Of a stretch of 64,000 nt of DNA, positions 17,595-26,272 are shown one piece after another. The DNA is from Actinomadura geliboluensis (GTDB lineage Bacteria > Actinomycetota > Actinomycetes > Streptosporangiales > Streptosporangiaceae). How positions within the stretch are numbered: the first letter of the stretch is position 1; each line of letters begins with the position of its first letter. A program made the position numbers and the translations under genes. The DNA lies in contig NZ_VCKZ01000001.1 of the NCBI RefSeq assembly GCF_005889745.1, positions 38,944 through 102,943 on the forward strand, in the 5' to 3' direction. The notes under the pieces are model-generated. The model saw only the letters and a program-made list of their open reading frames with translations, had not been told where the DNA came from and made no database searches.

Positions 17595-18550
17595 TGACCG
17601 CGCTACCGCGCGCCGCCGCAGTGCCGAGGGTGCTGCGGGACAACCGCGCCGCCTGGGCGTTCGGCGTGCTCATCGTGACCTGGATCGCCGCGATCCTGTT
17701 CGCGAAGGGCTTCGACAGCGTCTCCAGCGTCCGCTACCTGGTGCAGACCGCCGCGTTCCTCGGCATCGTCGCCGTCGGCCAGACCCTCGTGATCATGATG
17801 AGCGGCATCGACCTGTCGGTGTCGGGCGTCGTCGCGCTGTCGGCGGTCGTGTGCGCGCAGGTCGCGTCCGGCTCGGGCGGGACGGCGGGCATCGCCGCGG
17901 CGCTCCTCGCGAGCGTCCTCGTCGGGGTCGCCAACGCGGCCGGGGTGACCTGGCTGCGGGTGCCGCCGATGGTGATGACGCTGGCCACCGGCACGATCGT
18001 CGCCGGGGCGCTGCTCGTGTACACCGACGGGTCGCCGAAGTCGGCGAAGGTGCCGCTGCTGGCGTCGTTCGCCAACGACCGCGTCGCGGGGGTGCCGCTC
18101 GCGTTCGTCCTGTGGATCGCCATCACCGCGGTCGCCGCCTGGCTGCTGCACGCCTCCCGGGTCGGGAGGTACGTGTTCGCGCTCGGCAACGGGGAGCGGG
18201 CCTCGCGCGCGTCGGGGGTGCCGCTCGCGCGCACCGCCTTCATCGCCTACGGGACGTGCGCGCTGCTCGCCGGGGTGTCCGGGCTGGTGCTGCTCGGGTT
18301 CACCTCCACCAGCTCGCTCACGATGGGCAACCCGTACCAGCTGCTGTCGATCGCGGCGGTCGTGCTGGGCGGGACGTCCATTCTCGGTGGGCGCGGGCAC
18401 GTCCTCGGGACGGTCGCGGGCGCCCTGCTGCTGACGCTGCTGACGGCGCTGCTGGCGGCGTGGAACGTGTCGGAGGGCGTCCGGCAGATCGTGCTCGGGC
18501 TGCTCATCATCGCGCTGCTGCTCGCCTACGCAAGGGAACGGCGGTCCTGA
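17594..18550 (+). CDS. sugar ABC transporter permease 2 (RbsC-like)
   Basis: A 318-aa paralogue of the preceding permease with the same landmarks: MMSGIDLSVSGVVALSAVV, the loop ALGNGERASRASG and VVLGGTSILGGRGHVLGT near the C-terminus. Two non-identical permeases are common in this transporter class when the substrate is a modified sugar. Start and stop both overlap neighbours by one base, so translation is coupled through the transporter into the M20 gene. Confidence 0.92.
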   Translation: MTALPRAAAVPRVLRDNRAAWAFGVLIVTWIAAILFAKGFDSVSSVRYLVQTAAFLGIVAVGQTLVIMMSGIDLSVSGVVALSAVVCAQVASGSGGTAGIAAALLASVLVGVANAAGVTWLRVPPMVMTLATGTIVAGALLVYTDGSPKSAKVPLLASFANDRVAGVPLAFVLWIAITAVAAWLLHASRVGRYVFALGNGERASRASGVPLARTAFIAYGTCALLAGVSGLVLLGFTSTSSLTMGNPYQLLSIAAVVLGGTSILGGRGHVLGTVAGALLLTLLTALLAAWNVSEGVRQIVLGLLIIALLLAYARERRS

Positions 18551-19686
18551 TGACGTCCTCGGGGGAGCTTCTGCGGGCCATGGTCGGCATCGCCAGCGTC
18601 AACCCGCGCGCCGGTTCCGGGCCCGGGTTCGGCGAGGCGGCGATCGCCGAGTACGTCCGCGACTGGCTGGCCGGACACGGGATCGAGGCCGAGCTGCGTG
18701 AGGTGCTGCCGGGACGTCCCAACGTCGTCGCGACCGTGCCGGGGCGCGGGCCGCGCATGGTGCTGCTCGAATCGCACCTGGACACGGTCGAGACCACCGG
18801 CATGTCGATCGACCCGTTCGCCGGGACGATCCGGGACGGCCGCCTCTACGGCCGCGGCGCCTGCGACGCCAAGGGACCCCTCGCGGCGTTCATGCGGGCG
18901 GCGGTCGAGCTCGCCGCCGACCCGGCGGAGGCGGGGGTCGTCCTCGCCGGGGTGATGGACGAGGAGCACGCCTACCAGGGCGTCCTCGGCCTGATCTCCG
19001 ACCTCGGCGACATGCCGGTGGTGGGCGCGATCGTGGGCGAGCCGACCGGGCTGGTGCCCGCGACCGCGCACAAGGGCTGCGTCCGCTACACCGTCCGCGC
19101 GCTGGGCAGGGCCGGGCACAGCTCCCGGCCGGACGAGGCCGTCAACGCCGTCACCCTGATGTCCCGCGTGATCGACCACATCGCCTCCGCCGAGCCGGAC
19201 GTCGCGCCGCATCCCCTGCTGGGGCCGGCGACGCGCTGCGTCACCCGGATCAGGGGCGGCGAGGGGCCGAACACCATTCCGGGCCGCTGCGAGATCGACA
19301 TAGACCGCCGCACCCTCCCAGGCGAGGACCCCCTGGACGTGTGGCGCCGCGACCGCGCCGAGCTGACCGCCCTCCTCCCCGGCCAGATCGAGGTGGACGA
19401 GCCGTTCACCGTCGACTACGCCCTCGACACCCCGGCGGCCAGCCCGGTGCCGGCCGCGCTCTGCCGCGTGCTGGAGGCGGCGGGGCGTCCCGCGGCCGTC
19501 CAGGGCATGCCGTTCGGCACCGACGCGAGCAAGCTGGCGCGCGCGGGCATCCCCTCGGTCGTCTTCGGCCCCGGCTCGATCACCGACGCCCACTCCGCCG
19601 ACGAATCGGTGGCGCTCGCCGACGTGGACCTGGCGACCAGGCTGGTCGTCGACACCATCCGCTCCCTCGACGGGGGCCAGACGTGA
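18550..19686 (+). CDS. M20-family metallo-amidohydrolase (ArgE/DapE/ACY1/CPG2)
   Basis: A 378-aa dizinc hydrolase. The metal sites are LLESHLDTV (His76, with Asp78 activating), GRGACDAKGP (Asp106), DEEH (Glu138/139), GEPTG and a C-terminal His in DAHSADES. A dimerisation lid domain is present between (GRAGHSSRPDEAVNAV). Members deacylate or cleave N-acyl amino acids and small peptides. Here it could be a second deacylase, or could process an acyl-peptide or acyl-amino-sugar after import. No export signal is seen. The start overlaps the permease stop by one base. Confidence 0.88.
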   Translation: MTSSGELLRAMVGIASVNPRAGSGPGFGEAAIAEYVRDWLAGHGIEAELREVLPGRPNVVATVPGRGPRMVLLESHLDTVETTGMSIDPFAGTIRDGRLYGRGACDAKGPLAAFMRAAVELAADPAEAGVVLAGVMDEEHAYQGVLGLISDLGDMPVVGAIVGEPTGLVPATAHKGCVRYTVRALGRAGHSSRPDEAVNAVTLMSRVIDHIASAEPDVAPHPLLGPATRCVTRIRGGEGPNTIPGRCEIDIDRRTLPGEDPLDVWRRDRAELTALLPGQIEVDEPFTVDYALDTPAASPVPAALCRVLEAAGRPAAVQGMPFGTDASKLARAGIPSVVFGPGSITDAHSADESVALADVDLATRLVVDTIRSLDGGQT

Positions 19687-20417
19687 AGCTGACGGAGCAC
19701 ATCGACCTCATCGGCAGCGGAGCGGCCGGGTTCGACCTCACCGATCCGCTGGACTGCCACGTGTACCTCGTGCGGGGGCCGGCCGGAGCGGCGCTGATCG
19801 ACGCCGGAGCTGGGGCGTCCGCCCGGCAGTTCGCCCAACGGCTGCGCGGCGAGACGGGCGAGCGGCACCTGCTGCTCACCCACGGGCATGCCGACCACGC
19901 GGGCGGCGCCGCCGAGCTGGCGCGGAGCGTGGAGGGGATCGCCGTTCGCGCGGGGGCACCGGCGGACCAGTGGATCGCGTCCGGCGACGAGAAACTGCTC
20001 AGCGTCGACCGCGGCAAGGCTGCCGGGGTCTACCCGGACGAGTACGCGTTCGCGGCGTGCCCGGCGGTGCGTCCCATCGCGGACGGCGAGCAGATCGACC
20101 TCGGCGGGGGCGTCGTCCTGCGGGCCGTCGCCACCCCCGGGCACGCGGACGGGCACATCTGCTACCTGCTCGACGCGCCCGAAGGGCGAGCGCTGTTCTC
20201 CGGCGACTGCGTGTTCACCGGCGGACGGATCTCGCTGCAGAACCTCCACGACACGCGGGTGCCGGAGTACGCGGCGAGCCTCACCCGGCTCGCCGGCCTG
20301 GAGGTCGACATGCTGCTGCCGGGCCACCACGAGATATCGCTCGCCCGCGCCGGACGGCACCTGCGAGCCGCGCGGGACGTCCTCAGCCGCGGCCTGCTTC
20401 CGGGGAGCACCACATGA
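19683..20417 (+). CDS. metallo-beta-lactamase-fold hydrolase
   Basis: A 244-aa protein with the full metal motif HGHADH at 67-72 and downstream ligands in ATPGHADGH and SGDCVF, ending with a PGHH motif. This is the glyoxalase II/lactonase branch of the fold rather than a true beta-lactamase. In a pathway through aldonic acids, a lactonase that opens a 2-acetamido-gluconolactone would fit, but this is inference. GTG 19683 overlaps the preceding TGA. No signal peptide. Confidence 0.85.
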   Translation: MKLTEHIDLIGSGAAGFDLTDPLDCHVYLVRGPAGAALIDAGAGASARQFAQRLRGETGERHLLLTHGHADHAGGAAELARSVEGIAVRAGAPADQWIASGDEKLLSVDRGKAAGVYPDEYAFAACPAVRPIADGEQIDLGGGVVLRAVATPGHADGHICYLLDAPEGRALFSGDCVFTGGRISLQNLHDTRVPEYAASLTRLAGLEVDMLLPGHHEISLARAGRHLRAARDVLSRGLLPGSTT

Positions 20418-21232
20418 CCGACGAGGCCAAGCCCCGCAACCAGTCGTCGTCGCTGCGCCGCGCGCTCGCGGTGCTCGACCACGTCCGCGACCACGCCGAC
20501 GCGCGGGGCATCTCGCTGACCCGCATCGCCGACGACCTCGGCATCAGCAAGAGCACGGTGCTGCGGCTCACGCAGCCGCTCATCGACGGCGACCTCCTCA
20601 CCCGGGACCGGGACACCGGCTGGTACCGGCTCGGGCACGGCGCACTGCGGCTCGGCCAGGCGTACCTGTCGACGCTGGACATGCGGGCGGTCGCCGCCGA
20701 CCCGCTGCGCCGCCTCCAGCACGTCGTGGGCGAGACCTGCCACCTCGTCGTCTACGAGGCGCCCGACGTGGTCTACATCGACAAGGTGGAGAACGAGCAC
20801 AACGTCCGGATGGCGTCCCGGGTCGGGATGCGGATGCCCGCCTACCGGACGGCCGTCGGCAAGGCCATCCTCGCCTGGCTCGGTGAGGACGACTTCCAGC
20901 TCGTGGTCGCCGCCGGGATGCCGCCGCGCACCGAGCGGACGATCACCGACCCGGCACGCCTCGCCGCCGAACTGGAACGGGTACGCCTGTCCGGGTACGC
21001 CGTGGACGACCGGGAGAACGAGCCGGAGGTGCGGTGCGTCGCGGCGCCGATCTTCGACCACACCGACCGGGCCGTGGGCGCGCTGAGCGTGTCCGGGCTG
21101 ACGTCCCGGATGACGCCGGCGCGGGTCAGGGAGGTCGGCCCGATGGTGGCGCGGACCGGCCTGGAGATCTCCCGCGTGCTCGGCTCGTCCCGGCCGCGCC
21201 GCCGCCGCAACGACGAAGGGAACCAGCCGTGA
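20414..21232 (+). CDS. IclR-family transcriptional regulator
   Basis: A 272-aa regulator with an N-terminal winged helix-turn-helix (SLRRALAVLDHVRDHADARG, then LTRIADDLGISKSTVLRLTQ) and a C-terminal IclR effector domain (GETCHLVVYEAPDVVYIDKVE, RVGMRMPAYRTAVGKAILAWL). IclR proteins commonly control catabolic operons in response to a pathway intermediate such as KDG. It is embedded mid-operon with four-base overlaps on both sides, so it is autoregulated with the pathway. Candidate operator: the palindrome at 12242-12256. Confidence 0.93.
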   Translation: MTDEAKPRNQSSSLRRALAVLDHVRDHADARGISLTRIADDLGISKSTVLRLTQPLIDGDLLTRDRDTGWYRLGHGALRLGQAYLSTLDMRAVAADPLRRLQHVVGETCHLVVYEAPDVVYIDKVENEHNVRMASRVGMRMPAYRTAVGKAILAWLGEDDFQLVVAAGMPPRTERTITDPARLAAELERVRLSGYAVDDRENEPEVRCVAAPIFDHTDRAVGALSVSGLTSRMTPARVREVGPMVARTGLEISRVLGSSRPRRRRNDEGNQP

Positions 21233-22440
21233 ACCTCACCATTCCGAACGAGCAGGCCGACTGGCGGACGAAGGGCCTGTGGCAGCCGCGGGCCGTCCCG
21301 CTGGAGGAGTTCGCCGCCGCCCGGCATCCGCTGTTCGGCGGCCCGTTCACCTGGCCGGTCATGGTGGCACGGCGGTCGGCGCTGGACCACAACATCGCGG
21401 CGCTCGCCGCGTTCTGCGGCGAGCACGGACTGGCGTTCGCGCCGCACGGCAAGACGACCATGGCCCCGTCGCTCTTCCAGGACCAGCTGGACGCGGGCGC
21501 CTGGGGGATCACCGCCGCGACCGCGAACCAGGTCCTCGCCTACCGGACGTTCGGCGTCCCCCGGATCCTGCTGGCCAACGAGCTGCTCGATCCGACCGCG
21601 CTGCGCTGGCTGGGCGGCGAGGTCGACCGCGGCATGGAGTTCCTGCTGTACGCGGACTCGCCCGAGGGCGTCGCCGCGGTCTCCGCCGCGGCCGGGGAGC
21701 GTCCGTTCCGGGTGCTGGTCGAACTCGGGCACCCCGGCGGGCGCACCGGCTGCCGCACCGTCGAGGAGCTGGCCGGGGTCGCCCGCGCGGTCGCCGCCGC
21801 GCCCGGCGCCGAACTCGCCGGGGTCGCCGGATACGAGGGCGGGCTGCCGGACGTCCCGTCCGCCGCCGCGTACCTGCGGGCGCTCCGCGACGCGACGATC
21901 GCGCTGTCCCCGCTGCTCCCCCGCGACGCCGTCGTCACCGCCGGCGGCAGCGCCTACTTCGACCAGGTCGCCGAGCATCTCGCGGGCGACTGGCTGCCCG
22001 GCCACGACCTCACCGTGGTCCTGCGGAGCGGCGCCTACGTGTCGCACGACGACGGCATCTACACCAAGAAGACGCCGTTCACCCGGGTGCCGGGGTCGCT
22101 GGACGCGGCGCTGGAGATCTGGGCGCAGGTCACGTCCGTGCCGGAGCCCGGCCTCGCGATCGTGGGGATGGGCAAGCGGGAGGCCCCCTACGACGCCGGG
22201 CTGCCCGTCCCGCTGAAGCTCCGCCGGGCGGACGGCACGATCGTCCCGGCCGAGGGGCTGAGCGTCACCGACACCAACGACCACCACGCCTACGTGGCGT
22301 TCGGCGACCAGGCCCCGCGCCCCGGCGACCTGATCTGCTTCGGCATCTCCCACCCGTGCACGGCCTTCGACAAGTGGCAGGTCATCCCCGTCGTGGACGA
22401 CGACCACACGGTCATCGACCTGATCCGCACGTACTTCTGA
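21229..22440 (+). CDS. D-serine dehydratase-like / D-threonine aldolase-fold PLP enzyme; candidate D-glucosaminate ammonia-lyase
   Basis: A 403-aa fold-type III PLP enzyme. The N-terminal alanine-racemase-like barrel carries the PLP lysine in HGKTTMAP (Lys75). The C-terminal domain has the zinc pair of DSD1-type D-serine dehydratases in ISHPCTAFD (His375 and Cys377). The family eliminates water and ammonia from D-beta-hydroxy amino acids. D-glucosaminate is such a compound, and its elimination gives 2-keto-3-deoxygluconate. The next two genes encode exactly the kinase and aldolase that consume that product, so D-glucosaminate ammonia-lyase is the leading prediction. D-serine or D-threonine deaminase is the alternative. 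Confidence 0.85.
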   Translation: MNLTIPNEQADWRTKGLWQPRAVPLEEFAAARHPLFGGPFTWPVMVARRSALDHNIAALAAFCGEHGLAFAPHGKTTMAPSLFQDQLDAGAWGITAATANQVLAYRTFGVPRILLANELLDPTALRWLGGEVDRGMEFLLYADSPEGVAAVSAAAGERPFRVLVELGHPGGRTGCRTVEELAGVARAVAAAPGAELAGVAGYEGGLPDVPSAAAYLRALRDATIALSPLLPRDAVVTAGGSAYFDQVAEHLAGDWLPGHDLTVVLRSGAYVSHDDGIYTKKTPFTRVPGSLDAALEIWAQVTSVPEPGLAIVGMGKREAPYDAGLPVPLKLRRADGTIVPAEGLSVTDTNDHHAYVAFGDQAPRPGDLICFGISHPCTAFDKWQVIPVVDDDHTVIDLIRTYF

Positions 22441-22451
22441 GAGGACGCCCC

Positions 22452-23102
22452 ATGATGCCCCGCATGGCGCCGGGCGCCGCGCTGACGGCGACCGGAGTGG
22501 TCGCGGTCGTCCGCGGCACCCGCGCCGACCGCGTCACCGACGTCCTGGACGTCCTGGACGTCCTGGCCGCCGCCGGCGTCCGCTGCCTGGAGGTCACCCT
22601 GAACACCCCGGGCGCGCTGGACGCCCTGGGCGCGGCGCGCGACCGGCTGCCCGGGGACGCCGACCTCGGCGCCGGCACGGTCCGGACCGCGGCGGAGGCG
22701 AAGGCCGCCGTCGCCGCGGGCGCGTCCTTCCTGGTCGCCCCCGACACGAACGCCGAGGTCGCCGCCGTGGCCCGCGACGCGGGCGTCGGCTACTACCCGG
22801 GCGCGCTCACGCCGACCGAGGTCGCCCGCGCCTGGGACCTCGGCGCGACCGCCGTCAAGATCTTCCCAGCGAGCACGTTCGGCCCGCGCTACCTGCGCGC
22901 CCTGGCGGAACCGTTCCGGGACGTCCTGCTGCTGCCGACGGGCGGCATCGGCCCGGACGACGCCGCCGACTACATCGCGGCGGGCGCCGTGGCCGTCGGC
23001 GCGGGCGGTTCGCTGATCGGCGACGCCCTCGACGGCGGCTCCCTCGACGCCCTGGCCTCCCGCGCGCGCCGCCTCCTCGCGACGGTGGAGGCCGCCCGAT
23101 GA
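22452..23102 (+). CDS. eda: 2-dehydro-3-deoxy-phosphogluconate (KDPG) aldolase
   Basis: A 216-aa class I aldolase. The Schiff-base lysine is in AVKIFPAS (Lys136), with the general base in CLEVTLNTP (Glu47), Arg21 in VVRGTRAD and the phosphate-binding GGIGPDD loop. It cleaves KDPG to pyruvate and glyceraldehyde-3-phosphate, the last step of the predicted pathway. An internal threefold 9-bp repeat (GACGTCCTG, 22541-22570 region) encodes DVLDVLDVL. It is 11 bp after the dehydratase-like gene and overlaps the kinase by four bases. Confidence 0.93.
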   Translation: MMPRMAPGAALTATGVVAVVRGTRADRVTDVLDVLDVLAAAGVRCLEVTLNTPGALDALGAARDRLPGDADLGAGTVRTAAEAKAAVAAGASFLVAPDTNAEVAAVARDAGVGYYPGALTPTEVARAWDLGATAVKIFPASTFGPRYLRALAEPFRDVLLLPTGGIGPDDAADYIAAGAVAVGAGGSLIGDALDGGSLDALASRARRLLATVEAAR

Positions 23103-24049
23103 GCGTCGATCTCGTCACGTTCGGCGAGACCATGGCGCGGCTGGACAACCCGGTCGTCGGGCCGATGCGGCACGCCCGCTCGCTCGACCTCGGCATCGGC
23201 GGCGCCGAGTCGAACACGGCGATCGGCCTCGCCCGCCTCGGCGGCACCGCCGCCTGGTTCGGCCGCGTCGGCGACGACGAGTTCGGCCGCCTCATCACCA
23301 CGGCGCTCGCCGGGGAGGGCGTCCGGCTCGGGCACACGGTGGTGGACGAGTCCGCGCCGACCGCGCTGCTGTTCAAGGAGCGCCGGTCGGGGACGCTGAC
23401 CCGCGTCCAGTACTACCGGACGGGCAGCGCCGGGTCGCGGCTGAGCCCCGCCGACGTCCCGCACGACCTGATCCGCTCCGCCCGCGTCCTGCACGTCACC
23501 GGGATCACCGCCGCGATCAGCGACACCGCCCGCCGGGCCGTGGACGACGCCGTCGAGACGGCCCGGGCCGCGGGCGTGCCGGTCTCGCTCGACCTCAACT
23601 ACCGGTCGGCGCTCTGGACGCCGGCCGAGGCCGGTGAATGCCTGCACGACCTGGTCAAACGCGCCGACCTGGTGTTCGCGACCGAGCAGGAGGCGCGGCT
23701 GGTCGTCCCCGGCGACGACCCGGCCGGGCTCGCCGCGGCGCTGGCCGCGCTCGGGCCGCGCGACGTCCTGGTGAAGCGGGGCGCCGCCGGGGTGGTCGCG
23801 TACTGCGCGGGGACGCTGCACGTCCAGCCCGCGCACAAGGTGCCCGTCGTGGACCCGGTCGGCGCGGGCGACGCCTTCGCCGCCGGCTACCTGGCGGAGT
23901 TCGCCCGCGGCCTGCCGGTCGCCGCCCGCCTGGCCACCGCCACGGCGGCGGGCGCGTACGCGGTGACCGTCCGCGGCGACTGGGAGGGCCTGCCCAGCCG
24001 CGCCGACCTGGACTTCCTGAAGACCACCGAAGACAACGTCAGCCGATGA
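23099..24049 (+). CDS. kdgK: PfkB-family sugar kinase, probable 2-keto-3-deoxygluconate kinase
   Basis: A 316-aa ribokinase-fold kinase. It has the N-terminal TFGETMARL and GGAESNTAIGLARLG substrate region and the C-terminal DPVGAGDAFAAGYL signature at 252-265 with catalytic Asp258. The sequence layout and its partner, KDPG aldolase, point to KDG as substrate, giving KDPG. Its ATG overlaps the aldolase stop (ATGA). The family is certain; substrate assignment rests on context. Confidence 0.88.
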   Translation: MSVDLVTFGETMARLDNPVVGPMRHARSLDLGIGGAESNTAIGLARLGGTAAWFGRVGDDEFGRLITTALAGEGVRLGHTVVDESAPTALLFKERRSGTLTRVQYYRTGSAGSRLSPADVPHDLIRSARVLHVTGITAAISDTARRAVDDAVETARAAGVPVSLDLNYRSALWTPAEAGECLHDLVKRADLVFATEQEARLVVPGDDPAGLAAALAALGPRDVLVKRGAAGVVAYCAGTLHVQPAHKVPVVDPVGAGDAFAAGYLAEFARGLPVAARLATATAAGAYAVTVRGDWEGLPSRADLDFLKTTEDNVSR

Positions 24050-24059
24050 GGAGACAGAT

Positions 24060-24443
24060 ATGAGCAAGCGCGAACTCCGCAGCGCGGACTCCGCCCCGCC
24101 CGCCGGCACCTACTCGCAGGGCCTCGTGGTCGGCGATTTCGTGTACACCTCGGGGATGGGGCCGCTCGACCCGAAGACCGGCGAGGTCGTCGGCACGGAC
24201 GTCGCCACGCAGACCCGGCAGGTTCTCGCCAACCTGGCCGCGATCCTGCGCGAGCACGGGCTGGGCCTGGACGACGTGGTGAAGTCGACCGTCCACCTGC
24301 AGGACCTCCACCGCGACTTCGCCGCCTTTGACGAGGTGTACCGGGAGCACTTCACGCAGCCCTACCCGGTGCGCACGACCGTGGGTTCGACCCTGATGAA
24401 CATCCTGGTCGAGATCGACTTCGTCGCCTACAAGAAGAGCTGA
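24060..24443 (+). CDS. ridA: RidA-family enamine/imine deaminase
   Basis: A 127-aa RidA (YjgF/YER057c/UK114) protein with the catalytic arginine in YPVRTTVG (Arg105), Glu118 in VEIDF and the trimer-interface ASGxGPLDP-type segment. RidA hydrolyses reactive 2-aminoacrylate-like enamines released by PLP dehydratases. Its place in an operon with such a dehydratase supports an elimination mechanism for that enzyme. A GGAG ribosome binding site precedes the ATG, and its stop overlaps the last gene by one base. Confidence 0.93.
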   Translation: MSKRELRSADSAPPAGTYSQGLVVGDFVYTSGMGPLDPKTGEVVGTDVATQTRQVLANLAAILREHGLGLDDVVKSTVHLQDLHRDFAAFDEVYREHFTQPYPVRTTVGSTLMNILVEIDFVAYKKS

Positions 24444-25588
24444 TGGACTCGTCCCTCTATGTGATGGTGGAGGATCTGCGCGGCGCGGACGCCGCGCGGA
24501 TCCTCTCCCACAACGTCTCGTCCATCACCATCGGGGCCGCCTACCACCGCGCCAGGGACGTGACCCCGCACGGCGCCAGCCGTGTCACCTTTCGCCATGA
24601 CGGAATCCACTTCCCTCCCGGCGACCTCTTCGACGGGCTTCGCCTCCAGCCACCGGTACAGAAGGACGCCGCGCGCGACCCCATACGAACCCTCCGGGAG
24701 GAGACCCACCGGCTCGGTGCCGCGCTGCACGGATGGGGCGTCTTCCTGCACAACACCACCCTGGGTCTGGCCTTTCCGGACGTCACCCATCAGAACTGCT
24801 TCGGCGACCGTGCCGCACCCGCCGACCTGTGCCCGTCCAACCCGGACGTCCGCGCGTACGCCGTCGCCCTCGGACGCGCCATCGCCCGCCAAGGCGTCGA
24901 CACGGTCGTCGCGGAATCCCTGCATTTCGGGACGTTCGGCCACGGCTACCACCACGAGCGCTCTTTCGTGGACCTGGGCCCGGCCGCCGAGTTCGCCTTT
25001 GGCCTGTGCTTCTGCCCCTCCTGTGTCGCCCGCATCCCGCACGCCGCCGAGGCCCGCGCGGAAGCCGCCCGCCTGACGACCACCGTTCTGGACGGCGGCC
25101 CGCCCGCGAGCGACGTCCCGGACGTCCTCACCGCCTACGCCCAGGCCCGCGCGCCGATCGTCACGTCCCTGGCGGCCGAGGTGGCAGAAGCCGTGTCGGC
25201 GGAGGGATCTCAGCTGACGTTCATCGACCTCACGGGTGCCGTCCTGGGCTACGCCGACGGCCGTCCCACCGGCCCCCCGGCCGCCGCCTCCGCCTGGCGG
25301 ATCGGCGTGGACCCGAGATCGTTGGCGTCGGCCGTCCCGTCCTACGCGATCCTCTGCTACGCCCGCGAAACGGTTCGCGTGGCCGAGGACGTGGCCGCCT
25401 ACCGCGAGGCCCTCGGCCCCGAACCGGCGCTTCGGACCGTCCTTCGTCCCGGCCATCCGGACACGACGTCGGCCGACCACCTGGCGGCGAAGGTCACCGC
25501 GGCCCGCGCATCCGGCGCGGACGCCGTCGACTACTACGCCTACGGCCTGGCCCCGCTCCCGACCCTGGCCCGCATTCCTCGCACCTAA
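24443..25588 (+). CDS. unrecognised protein, putative TIM-barrel hydrolase
   Basis: A 381-aa cytoplasmic protein not recognised as a named family. Features resemble uncharacterised glycoside-hydrolase-like barrels: an early HNVSSITIGAAYHRARD strand-helix, ALHGWGVFLHNTTLG, CPSNPDVRAYAVALGRAI (a common last-barrel-half pattern), VVAESLHFGTFGHGYHHER with possible catalytic Glu and His, and a CFCPSC pair near residue 190 that could bind metal. A charged final third ends in YYAYGLAP. Translation is coupled to RidA (TGATG). As the last gene of the amino-sugar-acid operon it may release the monomer from an oligosaccharide. The function is speculative. Confidence 0.8.
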   Translation: MDSSLYVMVEDLRGADAARILSHNVSSITIGAAYHRARDVTPHGASRVTFRHDGIHFPPGDLFDGLRLQPPVQKDAARDPIRTLREETHRLGAALHGWGVFLHNTTLGLAFPDVTHQNCFGDRAAPADLCPSNPDVRAYAVALGRAIARQGVDTVVAESLHFGTFGHGYHHERSFVDLGPAAEFAFGLCFCPSCVARIPHAAEARAEAARLTTTVLDGGPPASDVPDVLTAYAQARAPIVTSLAAEVAEAVSAEGSQLTFIDLTGAVLGYADGRPTGPPAAASAWRIGVDPRSLASAVPSYAILCYARETVRVAEDVAAYREALGPEPALRTVLRPGHPDTTSADHLAAKVTAARASGADAVDYYAYGLAPLPTLARIPRT

Positions 25589-25782
25589 GGCATCATGGAC
25601 GCCATGCACGCCCGGATCACGGTCCTGACATACGAGAACGTTCCTGGCAGCCTGCCGCCCGTACTGGCCCTCCGCGGTTAACTGCGTGAGCGCGGCATCG
25701 ACCGCCTCGGCCTGCACCCCGACCAGCCGACCTCCAAGATCGTCGGCCGGCAGAGACGCCCAACGTAACCTCCGCAGCCCGG

Positions 25783-26202
25783 TCAGGTGAGGACTCTGGT
25801 CTTGGCCTGCTGGTACTCCACTTCGCTGATGTCACCGTGCTTCCTGAGCTCGGCGAGCTTGACCAACTCGTCGGTGCTCGTTGGCTCGGGGGTGCCGGCG
25901 GTCTCGCGGACGTAAGCGCGGAACTGCTCATCGCGCTTCTGGATCGCTCGCAGGTCGCGTTCCCCCATGCCCCGGCCGCGTGCGATCAGGTACACGAAGG
26001 CGCCGAGGAACGGCAGCACGATCACGAAGATCGACCATCCGGCCTTGCCCCAGCCGCTCAACCGGTCGTCGCGGAAGATGTCGGCGATGATCCTGAAGAT
26101 CAACATCAAGAACAGCACCCACAGGAAGAACCAGAGCATGGTCCAGAAGACGTTCAGCAGGGGATAGTCCGTTGCGGCGATGGAGCCAGCGAGCTCGTTC
26201 AT
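25783..26202 (-). CDS. PLDc_N/SHOCT-domain membrane protein
   Basis: A 139-aa protein with two N-terminal membrane helices (FWTMLWFFLWVLFLMLIF and AGWSIFVIVLPFLGAFVYL) of the phospholipase-D nuclease N-terminal type. A charged linker follows, then a C-terminal SHOCT motif (LVKLAELRKHGDISEVEYQQAKTRVL, about 110-137). ATG 26202 follows a GGAGG site and is preferred over upstream starts. Such proteins are typically stress-induced envelope proteins of unknown role. A TCACCC/GGGTGA-type inverted repeat lies about 70 bp upstream. The 194 bp between it and the convergent operon end holds only a 27-codon ORF of doubtful value. Confidence 0.88.
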   Translation of the reverse strand: MNELAGSIAATDYPLLNVFWTMLWFFLWVLFLMLIFRIIADIFRDDRLSGWGKAGWSIFVIVLPFLGAFVYLIARGRGMGERDLRAIQKRDEQFRAYVRETAGTPEPTSTDELVKLAELRKHGDISEVEYQQAKTRVLT

Positions 26203-26272
26203 GGTGATCCTCCAGTCGTGCGCCTCCGCATCTGATGCGGCCATGCTCCTCACGCCCCTCATCTCGCCGCAT

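Noticed and set aside
25595..25678. 27-codon ORF after the catabolic operon
   Set aside because: Too short, no ribosome binding site, stops early, and the following sequence suggests only a degraded longer frame.
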